From: Mycobacterium sp. PSTR-4-N
GTDB lineage: Bacteria; Actinomycetota; Actinomycetes; Mycobacteriales; Mycobacteriaceae
NCBI RefSeq assembly: GCF_022348085.1
Contig: NZ_JAKRFN010000018.1
Coordinates: 1 to 64,000 of the forward strand
Length of the DNA: 64,000 bases
Direction of reading: 5' to 3'
Both the position numbers and the translations under genes were made by a program. The notes below the pieces were generated by a model. It saw only the letters and a list, made by a program, of their open reading frames with translations, was not told the DNA's origin and made no database searches. This document shows positions 16,558 to 24,345 of the stretch, in pieces. The first letter of the stretch is position 1. Every line of letters starts with the position of its first letter.

Positions 16558-17355
16558 ATGGGTCTACCGTGGAAAACCGTGACTGGTCCGTACCCGGGTG
16601 AGGTGGAACTCGATTTCGCCCGTGAGTGGGTGGAGTTCTACGACCCCGAAGACCCCAAACACTTGATAGCGGCGGATCTGACATGGCTGCTGTCGCGCTG
16701 GACGTGTGTGTTCGGCACCCCGGCGTGCAAGGGCACCGTCGCGGACCGCCCCGACGACGGATGTTGTTCCCACGGCGCGTTTCTCTCCGACGACGACGAC
16801 CGCGCCAAGCTCGACGACGCCGTGAAACTGCTCACCGACGAGGACTGGCAGTTCCGGGACAAGGGCCTCGGCAAGAAGGGCTACCTCGAGCTCGACGAAT
16901 ACGACGACGAACCCACGTGGCGGACGCGAAAGTACAAGGGGGCGTGCATCTTTCTCAATCGTCCCGGCTGGCCGGGCGGCATCGGGTGCTCGCTGCACAC
17001 CAAGGCGCTGCAGTTGGGCGTGGAACCGCTGACTCTGAAACCGGAGGTGTGCTGGCAGCTGCCGATCCGGCGCACGCAGGAGTGGGTCACCCGTCCCGAC
17101 GGCTCCGAGATCCTCAAGTCGACGATCACTGAGTACGACCGGCGCGGTTGGGGCGAAGGCGGGCTCGACCTGACCTGGTACTGCACCGGCGACCCCAACG
17201 CCCATATCGGAGAGAAGCCGGTGTGGCAATCCTATGCACCGGAGCTGACCGAGCTGCTCGGTGAGAAGGCGTACGGCGAATTGGCGGCACTGTGCAAGCG
17301 GCGCAGCGGTTTAGGGCTGATCGCCGTTCATCCCGCCACACGGGCCGCGCAGTGA
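16558..17355 (+). CDS. conserved Cys-rich protein (Rv0495c-like)
   Basis: A conserved mycobacterial protein of 265 residues (258 with a later start), function unknown. Cysteines are clustered: CVFGTPACKG, then DDGCCSHG, then GACIFLNRP and GIGCSLHTKA, a spacing that resembles YkgJ-type metal or Fe-S binding segments. Start is uncertain. ATG at 16558 leaves 12 bp to divergent ppx. GTG at 16579 (VTGPYPGEV) has TACCGT 8 nt upstream and would be a leaderless start. It overlaps the next gene by 4 bp (GTGA). Confidence 0.82.
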   Translation: MGLPWKTVTGPYPGEVELDFAREWVEFYDPEDPKHLIAADLTWLLSRWTCVFGTPACKGTVADRPDDGCCSHGAFLSDDDDRAKLDDAVKLLTDEDWQFRDKGLGKKGYLELDEYDDEPTWRTRKYKGACIFLNRPGWPGGIGCSLHTKALQLGVEPLTLKPEVCWQLPIRRTQEWVTRPDGSEILKSTITEYDRRGWGEGGLDLTWYCTGDPNAHIGEKPVWQSYAPELTELLGEKAYGELAALCKRRSGLGLIAVHPATRAAQ

Positions 17356-17651
17356 GCGATCCGCTCTACCTGTTCCGGCTCATCCCCCCGCGCGCCGATT
17401 TTGCGCAGACGATGACCGACGCCGAACAGGACGCGATGGCCGGGCACACCGAGTACTGGAAGGAACTGCTGGCCGCGGGGCGGGTGGTCGTCTACGGGCC
17501 GGTGGCCGATCCGGAAGGGGTGTGGGGACTCGGGGTGTTGCGGGCCGCCGACCGTGCCGAGGCGCTGGCCCTCGGCGAGGCGGACCCCTCGGTGATCGCC
17601 GGGGTCAACACCTTCGAGGTGCTCGAGATCATGGACGGCCGTACGGGCTAG
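17352..17651 (+). CDS. YCII-related domain protein
   Basis: A 99-residue protein with a YCII fold: LYLFRLIPPRADF, a central HTEYWKELLAAGRVVVYGPV segment and GVNTFEVLEI. Members are small dimeric alpha-beta proteins that sometimes bind ligands, usually without assigned activity. GTG start overlaps the preceding stop (17352-17355). Its 3' end overlaps the convergent aminotransferase fusion gene by 23 bp. Confidence 0.82.
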   Translation: MSDPLYLFRLIPPRADFAQTMTDAEQDAMAGHTEYWKELLAAGRVVVYGPVADPEGVWGLGVLRAADRAEALALGEADPSVIAGVNTFEVLEIMDGRTG

Positions 17652-20064
17652 CGAGCCGCCGCGGCGCGGCGGTGCGCCGCAGTGCGGGGGCCACCGGCCG
17701 CCCCTGCAGCAGGCCCGCCACGTCTCCCGCGTCGATCGCGAAGCGGTAGACCGGCAGGGCATCGCGAACGGCGGCGATCGTGTGGTCGACGGCGTCGTCG
17801 TCGTGAGCGGCCGACGTCACGAACGACTGTCCGAGCACGCCGCGGCGCAGCAGTTCCTGCATGAACAACGTCCGATAGGCCTGCGACGGTGCACCCTCGG
17901 CGTCGCGGGTCACGAACACCAGGCACGACGGGCGGCCAGTCACCGTGAGGTGGTCGGCCAGTCCCGCCTCGGCGATGGCCGCGTTCGCGCCCGCGGCCAG
18001 TCGACGCCCGGCCTGCTCCATCCGCGCCACCGGATCCTCGGTGCGGTACGCCGCGACAACAGCGCGGAACGCCGCCAGCGACGCCGTTTCCGGGCCATGT
18101 GTGGTCGACAGCAGGAACACCCGGTCGGCGTCGGTGCGCAGCCCGCCGCGCTCCATGTACTCGCGACGGCCCGCGAGCGCCGACAGCGGGAAGCCGTTGG
18201 CCATCGCCTTGCCCCAGCACGACAGATCCGGGGTCACCCCGTAGACCGACTGTGCGCCCCCGGCCGCCCAGCGGAAGCCGGTGATCATCTCGTCGAACAC
18301 GAGCAGCGTGCCGTGCCGGTCGCACATGTCCCGCACACCCTCCAGGTATCCCGGCGCGGGTTCGGCCGTGGCGGTGGCGGCTTCCATCACGACGCAGGCG
18401 ACGTCGTCCTCGGCCAGCAGCGCGGCCAGCGCGTCGAGATCGTTGTAGGGGAAGCGCTTCGTCGTGGCCGCATGGCCCGACGGGATTCCCCCGGCCATCG
18501 GGGTGGTGCCGATGAACCAGTCGTCGGTGGAGAAGAACGGTTGGTCGCAGATCGCGACCGTGCCGCGGCCGGTGACCGCTCGGGCCAGGCGGACCGCGGC
18601 GGTCGTCGCATCCGAGCCGTTCTTGGCGAACTTGACCATGTCGGCGCCGGGCACCAGATTCAGGAACTCCTCGGCGGCAACGAGTTCGGCTGCGGTCGGT
18701 CTGCTGAAGTTGACCCCACCGGCGATGGCGCGGGTCACGGCCTCGACGACCGGTGGGTAGCCGTGCCCGAGCGTGACCGAGCGCAGACCCATCCCGTACT
18801 CGATGTAATCGTTGCCGTCGACGTCCCATACGCGAGCGCCCGCGCCGTGGGTCAGCACCGGGGGCATGGACTCCGGATACTGATCGGCGCCACGGGCGTA
18901 GGTGTGGGCCCCACCGGGGACGAGATCGTGCAGACGGTCCTGCAGAAACCGGGAACGGGCGAAACTTCGTGTTTCCGAGACGAAGTCGTCGACCAGCCAC
19001 CGGCCGTCGAGCTCAGGCCAGCGCAGCGACACCTCGTCCAGCAGGTCGGGCAAGGTCAGCAGCACCGTGTCGGGTGCGGAGGCTACGAGGTCCTGCGGGG
19101 AGATGATCGGGATGTCGGTGCCGGGCATGCGGCGGCCCTGCTTGGCCGGTGACGCGTCGGCGACCGCGGCGACCAGAGACGCATCGGCACCGGCGCGGCT
19201 GAACAGCGAAACTGCCCGCGACGCCGCACCGTAGGCATACACGCGGCGCCCCGCCCGACGTTCGGCTTCCAGCCGGCACCGCAACGCGACGGTCTGGGTC
19301 TCGGCGGCATCCTGGAGCGTCGCGACGGTCGCCGGGTCGGTCAGGGCGGCCTCGGCGTGCAGCAGCTCGGCCACCGCGGGACCAGGCTCGCCGCTGCCGT
19401 GCACGGCGGCCACGAGCACCGTGCCGCCGTACAGATCGAACGTCCACGCGTCGGCGGCCCGCATGCCGACCCGAGCGAGTTGCGCCACCACCGCCGGTGT
19501 CGAGTAGTACGCGAAGTGACCGTGGCGCAATGCATTCCACTGCCCACCGGCGACGATCGCGGCCAGCGTGTGGAACTGCAGGAGCAGCACCCCGCCTGGC
19601 GCGGTCGTGGCGGCGCGCCGCGCGAAGGCCGCCTGCTGATCGGGTTCGTGCATGATGCCGAAGCAGTCCAGGACGACGTCAGCGGGGCCTTCCGAGCCCT
19701 GGTAGCCGCGGTCGGTCAGCAGCGGCAGCCAGCTGCCGCCGTGCGGGCTGCCGAATTCGCGCACAGTCTTGCCCGACAGCCAACCGGCCGCCGCGACCTT
19801 CGCAACGGCCTGAGAGGCTTGGTCTTTCAATGCCTGCGGTTCGACCCCGCGCGGCTCGGCGGTCTGGGTGTCGTCCTCGGCGAGTTGCGCCAACCCGCAC
19901 GCGTCGCAGAGCACCATCGCCAGCGCATGCACGGCCTCGTCCGCCACCGGCGAATCGGCAGACGGGAAGTGGTCGGCGGCGGGTACCGCCCCGAGGTCGA
20001 GCACCCGACGCAGCCGAGGGTGCCGACAGCTCCGGCACGTGCCGTCGATCAGTGGGGCGCTCAT
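17629..20064 (-). CDS. fusion: sugar C-methyltransferase-like domain + class-III (GSA-type) aminotransferase
   Basis: An 811-residue two-part protein. Residues 1-370 resemble sugar C-methyltransferases: zinc-binding CRSC (10-13) and CDAC (53-56), a methyltransferase core (QWNALRHGHFAYYS, about 175-188) and the C-terminal nucleotide-binding segment (VYAYGAASRAVSLF). The SAM motif is degenerate (VREFGSPHGG) and the core is short, so it may not methylate. Residues about 375-800 are a PLP aminotransferase of the glutamate-1-semialdehyde aminomutase type (PGGAHTYARG, VFDEMITGFR with D591, PLP lysine K619 in CWGKAMANG). Probably aminates a keto sugar. The reading frame is continuous. ATG at 20064; an RmlC-like gene diverges 14 bp away. 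Confidence 0.88.
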   Translation of the reverse strand: MSAPLIDGTCRSCRHPRLRRVLDLGAVPAADHFPSADSPVADEAVHALAMVLCDACGLAQLAEDDTQTAEPRGVEPQALKDQASQAVAKVAAAGWLSGKTVREFGSPHGGSWLPLLTDRGYQGSEGPADVVLDCFGIMHEPDQQAAFARRAATTAPGGVLLLQFHTLAAIVAGGQWNALRHGHFAYYSTPAVVAQLARVGMRAADAWTFDLYGGTVLVAAVHGSGEPGPAVAELLHAEAALTDPATVATLQDAAETQTVALRCRLEAERRAGRRVYAYGAASRAVSLFSRAGADASLVAAVADASPAKQGRRMPGTDIPIISPQDLVASAPDTVLLTLPDLLDEVSLRWPELDGRWLVDDFVSETRSFARSRFLQDRLHDLVPGGAHTYARGADQYPESMPPVLTHGAGARVWDVDGNDYIEYGMGLRSVTLGHGYPPVVEAVTRAIAGGVNFSRPTAAELVAAEEFLNLVPGADMVKFAKNGSDATTAAVRLARAVTGRGTVAICDQPFFSTDDWFIGTTPMAGGIPSGHAATTKRFPYNDLDALAALLAEDDVACVVMEAATATAEPAPGYLEGVRDMCDRHGTLLVFDEMITGFRWAAGGAQSVYGVTPDLSCWGKAMANGFPLSALAGRREYMERGGLRTDADRVFLLSTTHGPETASLAAFRAVVAAYRTEDPVARMEQAGRRLAAGANAAIAEAGLADHLTVTGRPSCLVFVTRDAEGAPSQAYRTLFMQELLRRGVLGQSFVTSAAHDDDAVDHTIAAVRDALPVYRFAIDAGDVAGLLQGRPVAPALRRTAAPRRLASPYGRP

Positions 20065-20078
20065 GTCACGATGGCTTC

Positions 20079-20633
20079 GTGCGTATCGAACCGAGCAGTC
20101 TCGACGGCGTCGTCACCTTCGTTCCTCAGCCGCACCCCGACGAGCGTGGCTGGTTCACCCGCACCTTCGACGCCGAGATCTTCGATCGGTGGCGCGGTGT
20201 CACAGGGGCGGCGGCCGGCTTCCTCCAGGATTCCCAGTCCCGCTCGGCGAGGGGAGTTCTGCGCGGCATGCACGGACGCCGCGCACCCGGCGAAGCCAAG
20301 TTGGTGCGATGCGCCCGCGGCGCGGTGCACGACGTGCTGGTCGACGCCCGGCCGGAATCGCCGACGTTCGGGCAGCACGAGGCATTCCTGCTCGACGACG
20401 TCACGTTCGCGCACCTGTACGTCCCACCCGGAATGCTGCACGGGTTCCAGGCGCTCACCGAGTGGGCGGACGTGTGCTATCGGATCGACCGCGCGCACGA
20501 TCCCGCGGACGACCTCGCAGTGTCGTGGCAGGACCCCACGCTGGCGATCGAGTGGCCGCTGCACCCGCCGACGATGTCCGCACGCGACGCCTCGGCCGGC
20601 AGCTGGGAAGAGTTGCTCACACGAATTCGCTGA
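20079..20633 (+). CDS. dTDP-4-dehydrorhamnose 3,5-epimerase-like (RmlC family)
   Basis: A 184-residue cupin of the RmlC family, predicted to epimerise a 4-keto-6-deoxy NDP-sugar. Family landmarks: PDERGWFTRTFD, the catalytic His region VLRGMHGR, AKLVRCARGAVHDVLVD, and YVPPGMLHGFQAL with YRIDRAHDP. The usual LHYQ reads MHGR here. GTG at 20079. It is the only plus-strand gene inside the island and its tail overlaps the epimerase gene by 17 bp, so it must have its own promoter over the start of the fusion gene. Confidence 0.86.
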   Translation: MRIEPSSLDGVVTFVPQPHPDERGWFTRTFDAEIFDRWRGVTGAAAGFLQDSQSRSARGVLRGMHGRRAPGEAKLVRCARGAVHDVLVDARPESPTFGQHEAFLLDDVTFAHLYVPPGMLHGFQALTEWADVCYRIDRAHDPADDLAVSWQDPTLAIEWPLHPPTMSARDASAGSWEELLTRIR

Positions 20634-21645
20634 CACGACGCATCTTCTCGTCGAGGTGACCGGCGCTCTGCAGATGGGCGAGCCGGGCAAGCCGGGTGAA
20701 ACTCCGCTCGAAGTCGCCCGCGGTCAGACCGTAGCGGACGTACGCGTCGGCCAGCTCTGCCGCCCCGTCGGCGACGGGCACGACCGCTTCGAAACCGAGT
20801 TCGATACGCGCGCGGGCGAAGTCGACGCGGTAGGAGCGCGGGTCGGCACCGGTTTCTCCGGTGATGTCGACGCGCGCCCCGGGAACGGACTCGGCGACGC
20901 GGCGGGCGATCTGCTCGACGGTCACGTTGTTGGTCTCGCTGCCGATGTTGTAGGCCCGGCACGACACCAGGTCGGCCGGGGCGGTCAGGCAGAGCGCGAA
21001 CGCGTCGGCGATGTCGCGGGCATGCACCAGCGGACGCCACGGTGTGCCGTCGGACAGCACGCGCACCACCCCGGTCAGCACCGCGGAGCCGACCAGGTTG
21101 TTGAGCACGATGTCGGCGCGCAACCGCGGCGAGAATCCGAAGGCCGTGGCGTTGCGCAGGAAGACGGGCGTGAACGTGGAGTCGGCAAGCGCGGTCAGAT
21201 CATCCTCGACGCGCACCTTGCTCACGGCGTACGGCGTCAGCGGGCGCAGCGGCGCGGTCTCGTCGACCAATCCGTCGCCCGCCGCGCCGTACACCGAACA
21301 CGTCGATGCGTAGCAGAACCGTTGCACGCCTGCCTCTTTGGCCAACCGCGCCAGCCGCACGGAGGCGTGGTGGTTGATGTCGTGGGTGATGTCGGGGTTG
21401 AGAGCCCCGAGCGGATCGTTCGACAGAGCGGCGAGATGCACCACGGCGTCGATGCCCTGCAACTGCTCGACGGTGACGTCACGCAGGTCACCGCGCAGCG
21501 CCGGCGGGTCCGCGGGCTGCGGACCCAGCACGCAGTCGGCGAAGAACCCCGTGTCGAGGCCGACCACCTCGTGGCCGGCCGCCTGCAGCACCGGCACCAT
21601 CACCGTGCCCAGATACCCCTGGTGGCCCGTCACCAACACCTTCAT
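20617..21645 (-). CDS. NAD-dependent nucleotide-sugar epimerase/dehydratase
   Basis: A 342-residue extended SDR. NAD motif VTGHQGYLGTVMV (6-18), DAVVHLAALS, the catalytic serine/threonine in YASTCSVYG and the catalytic pair Y-A-V-S-K. Likely a 4-epimerase, or a 4,6-dehydratase-like enzyme, on the nucleotide sugar made by this operon; the activity cannot be fixed from sequence alone. The start ATG overlaps the PIG-L gene's stop (ATGA, 21642-21645). Last gene of the coupled minus-strand chain. Confidence 0.88.
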   Translation of the reverse strand: MKVLVTGHQGYLGTVMVPVLQAAGHEVVGLDTGFFADCVLGPQPADPPALRGDLRDVTVEQLQGIDAVVHLAALSNDPLGALNPDITHDINHHASVRLARLAKEAGVQRFCYASTCSVYGAAGDGLVDETAPLRPLTPYAVSKVRVEDDLTALADSTFTPVFLRNATAFGFSPRLRADIVLNNLVGSAVLTGVVRVLSDGTPWRPLVHARDIADAFALCLTAPADLVSCRAYNIGSETNNVTVEQIARRVAESVPGARVDITGETGADPRSYRVDFARARIELGFEAVVPVADGAAELADAYVRYGLTAGDFERSFTRLARLAHLQSAGHLDEKMRRVSEFV

Positions 21646-22295
21646 GCTGTCTCCCCGAATCTCACGATCGTCTTCTCCATCAGGAACGCCTCGGCGTGCC
21701 CACTGCGACACTGGATCCCACGCAGTCGGGACAGACCGAGGAACGCGTCCTCGTCGAACCAGTCGCGGTCGGTCTGCGACGGATAGTGCTTGTGCAGCAG
21801 TCGCGCCTTCTCCCGCGCGATCTCCGTGCCGATCGGATGGAACACGCTGGGCGCGGGCGTATCCGACTCCCACTTGAGGATCTCGTAGCCCAGGATGAGG
21901 TGGTCCCGGAACTCGGTGGGGGTCAGCTCGGCCAGCAGCCGGTGATCCTGGTGGGCGTCCGCGCGCTGCGTGCTGAACACGATGTCGGGCTCACAGCTGT
22001 GGCGGAACGCGCGTAGCCCGTTCTTGACGTCGTTCCAGTGCGCGGGGGTGGCCCCGTCCGGGATACCCAGCAGCGTCAACTCCACCTCTGCGTCCGGACA
22101 GAACGCCGCGAGCGCACCCCGCTCCTCGGCTTCCCGCTCTGTGCCGGCGCCGCACAGCACCAGTGCGTGCACGCGAAGCCCCGGGTTGCCGCGGCTCAGC
22201 GTCAGAAGCGTGGCACCCATGCCGATCGCGATGTCGTCACAATGTGCGCCCAGAACGGCGATCTCGCGCACCGCACCCGTTTGCAGGCCGATCAT
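21642..22295 (-). CDS. PIG-L/LmbE family N-deacetylase
   Basis: A 217-residue zinc-dependent deacetylase of the PIG-L family, which removes N-acetyl groups from GlcNAc-containing substrates. Metal motif is GAHCDDIAIG, where the typical sequence is A-H-P-D-D, so a Cys replaces Pro. The third ligand region is AHQDHRLL. Start ATG at 22295 overlaps the preceding stop (ATGA). A much longer frame upstream is only the nucleotidyltransferase gene read out of register. In this operon it would unmask a sugar amine. Confidence 0.87.
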   Translation of the reverse strand: MIGLQTGAVREIAVLGAHCDDIAIGMGATLLTLSRGNPGLRVHALVLCGAGTEREAEERGALAAFCPDAEVELTLLGIPDGATPAHWNDVKNGLRAFRHSCEPDIVFSTQRADAHQDHRLLAELTPTEFRDHLILGYEILKWESDTPAPSVFHPIGTEIAREKARLLHKHYPSQTDRDWFDEDAFLGLSRLRGIQCRSGHAEAFLMEKTIVRFGETA

Positions 22296-23104
22296 GACGC
22301 CACCGTCTCGTGCCTCTTCTCGTGCTCCCACAGCGCCCACGGCCGCTCCCCGCTGCGGTACGCGGCGTCGAGCTCGGCGCGTTCCTTGAACGTGTCGGCA
22401 GGCTTCCAGAACCCGAGGTGCTTGTAGCCGTAGAGCTTTCCGCGGGTGGCCAGCCGGCCGCACACGTCCTCGACCAGATCGCAGTTCTCGGTGAGCATCT
22501 CGAGCACCGCGCCGGAGAGCACGAAGTAGCCGCCGTTCTCCCAGATCGGCAACCGGGAGACCGGGGTGATGCCGGTGACCGCGCCGGCATGCGGGCCGGA
22601 TTCGACGATGTCGACGCAGTGGAACGACGACTGCGGCGGCACGATCAGCATCGACGCCATGGCGCCGGATTCCTTGACCTCGGTGATGATGTCGTTCATC
22701 GGCGCATCGGTCAGCACGTCGGCATAGTTGGCCAGGAAGTACTCTTCGCCCTCCAGGTGGGGGCGCACCCGTCGCAGTCGTTCCCCGATGGGTGATTCGG
22801 CGCCGGTGTCGACGAACGTGATGGTCCAGTCGCTGATGTCGGTCTGCAGCAGTTCGACCTTGCCGCCGCGGATGACGAAGTCGTTGGACACCGACTCCCG
22901 GTAGGACAGGAAGTAGTTCTTGATGTGCTCGGCGCCATAGCCCAGGCACAGCACGAAGTCGGTGTGGCCGAAATGCGCGTAGTAGCGCATCACATGCCAG
23001 ATCAACGGTCGCGGACCGATCATCTGCATCGGCTTGGGGATCTCGTCGTCGCTTCCGTTGCGCATCCGCATGCCGTAACCCCCGCAGAACAGGACGACCT
23101 TCAT
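22292..23104 (-). CDS. glucose-1-phosphate cytidylyltransferase-like nucleotidyltransferase (RfbF type)
   Basis: A 270-residue NDP-sugar pyrophosphorylase. It matches the glucose-1-phosphate cytidylyltransferase subgroup at VLFCGGYGMRMR (activating loop), PKPMQMIGPRPLIWHVMRYY, ITFVDTGAESPIGERLRRVR, LANYADVLTD (metal Asp) and GFWKPADTFKERAEL. It would supply CDP-glucose or a similar donor, but no clear CDP-glucose 4,6-dehydratase is seen nearby. ATG at 23104 overlaps the methyltransferase stop (ATGA). Confidence 0.88.
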   Translation of the reverse strand: MKVVLFCGGYGMRMRNGSDDEIPKPMQMIGPRPLIWHVMRYYAHFGHTDFVLCLGYGAEHIKNYFLSYRESVSNDFVIRGGKVELLQTDISDWTITFVDTGAESPIGERLRRVRPHLEGEEYFLANYADVLTDAPMNDIITEVKESGAMASMLIVPPQSSFHCVDIVESGPHAGAVTGITPVSRLPIWENGGYFVLSGAVLEMLTENCDLVEDVCGRLATRGKLYGYKHLGFWKPADTFKERAELDAAYRSGERPWALWEHEKRHETVAS

Positions 23105-24345
23105 TGTTGTTCTCCTTCCGCCAGATCGACGACGTGCAGGGTGGGCAACGGATACACCAGGCGCGCACCCCACGACCCCGCGTAGCGCAGCTGTTCGGTG
23201 ATCTCGCGCTCCAAGTTCCACGGCAGCACGACGATCACGTCGGGCTGATCCTTGGCCAGCTGCGCCGGATCGTGGATGGGGATGCGCGTCCCGGGAGTGA
23301 AACGCCCGTGCTTGTAGGGGTTCCGGTCGACGGTGTACTCGATGAGGTCGGAACGGATGCCGCAGTAGTTGAGCAGGGTGTTGCCCTTGCCGGGCGCCCC
23401 GTAGCCGACCACGCGCTCACCGCGGGCACGGCAATCGAGGAGGTGACGCAGCAGCCCATGCCGGATGCTCTCGGTGCGCGGCCGCAGCGCGAGGTATCCG
23501 CCGACGTCGTGCAGCCCGGCGCGCTCCTCCGAGGCCAGTGCATCGGTGACCCGCTGCGACGGCGCCACCCCGAGTTCGGCCGGCCGGGCCCACAGCCGGA
23601 TCGACCCGCCGTGCGTCGGCAGCATCTCGACGTCGACGACCGAGAGACCCCCGGCCGCCAGCGCCCGCATCGCCGAGAGCACGGTGTAGTACTGGAAGTG
23701 CTCGTGGTAGACGGTGTCGAATTGCCCGAGCGACACCAGATTCAACGCGTGGTGCACCTCGATGCTGCACCAGCCGTCGTCGGCGACCAGGGTCCGCAGC
23801 GATCTGGTGAACCCGTTCAGATCGGGGATGTGGGCGTAGACGTTGTTGGCGACGACCAGATCGGCGGGGCCGTGTTCGGCGCGCGTCGCGGCCGCCGTCT
23901 GCTCGTCGAGGAACGCCGACACCGTGGGCACACCCCGTCGGCGAGCGGCATCGCCGACGTTGACCGACGGCTCGATGCCCAGGCATCGGATGCCGGCGTC
24001 GACGACGTGGGTCAGCAGGTATCCGTCGTTGCTGGCGACCTCGACGACGAACGAATCCTGCTGCAGCCCCACCTTTTCGGTGGCCTCGCCGACGAAGCGA
24101 CGGGCGTGGTCCACCCAGCTGTCGGAATACGACGAGAAGTAGGCGTATTCGGTGAAGGTGTCCTTCGGTGTGATCAACGCCGGGATCTGCAGCAGCAGGC
24201 AGTCCTGACAGATCCGCAGATGCAGCGGATAGGTGACCTCCGGTGCATCCAATTCACCTGCGGTGAGGAACTTCTCGCACGGCGGCGTGGCGCCGAGGTC
24301 CAGGACGCTGTGCATCCTGGCCGAACCGCACAACCGGCACGTCAT
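23101..24345 (-). CDS. NDP-sugar C-methyltransferase (zinc-binding, EvaC/TylC3 type)
   Basis: A 414-residue SAM methyltransferase with the three-part layout of deoxysugar C-methyltransferases. N-terminal zinc site CRLC (3-6) plus CQDC, SAM core VVEVASNDGYLL and VANNVYAHIPD, the catalytic-type VYHEHFQYYT, and the C-terminal domain with VGYGAPGKGNTLLNY. It would build a branched-chain sugar. ATG at 24345 is chosen over ATG 24354: GAAGGG sits 9 nt before it and it overlaps the upstream stop (ATGA). Unlike the paralogous half of the 811-residue fusion, its motifs are intact. Confidence 0.9.
   Translation of the reverse strand: MTCRLCGSARMHSVLDLGATPPCEKFLTAGELDAPEVTYPLHLRICQDCLLLQIPALITPKDTFTEYAYFSSYSDSWVDHARRFVGEATEKVGLQQDSFVVEVASNDGYLLTHVVDAGIRCLGIEPSVNVGDAARRRGVPTVSAFLDEQTAAATRAEHGPADLVVANNVYAHIPDLNGFTRSLRTLVADDGWCSIEVHHALNLVSLGQFDTVYHEHFQYYTVLSAMRALAAGGLSVVDVEMLPTHGGSIRLWARPAELGVAPSQRVTDALASEERAGLHDVGGYLALRPRTESIRHGLLRHLLDCRARGERVVGYGAPGKGNTLLNYCGIRSDLIEYTVDRNPYKHGRFTPGTRIPIHDPAQLAKDQPDVIVVLPWNLEREITEQLRYAGSWGARLVYPLPTLHVVDLAEGEQQ

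Noticed and set aside
22293..23168. PIG-L gene starting near 23168 as a 508-residue protein
   Set aside because: The upstream part is the cytidylyltransferase-like gene read in another frame; ATG 22295 overlaps the preceding stop as ATGA like the other operon joints.
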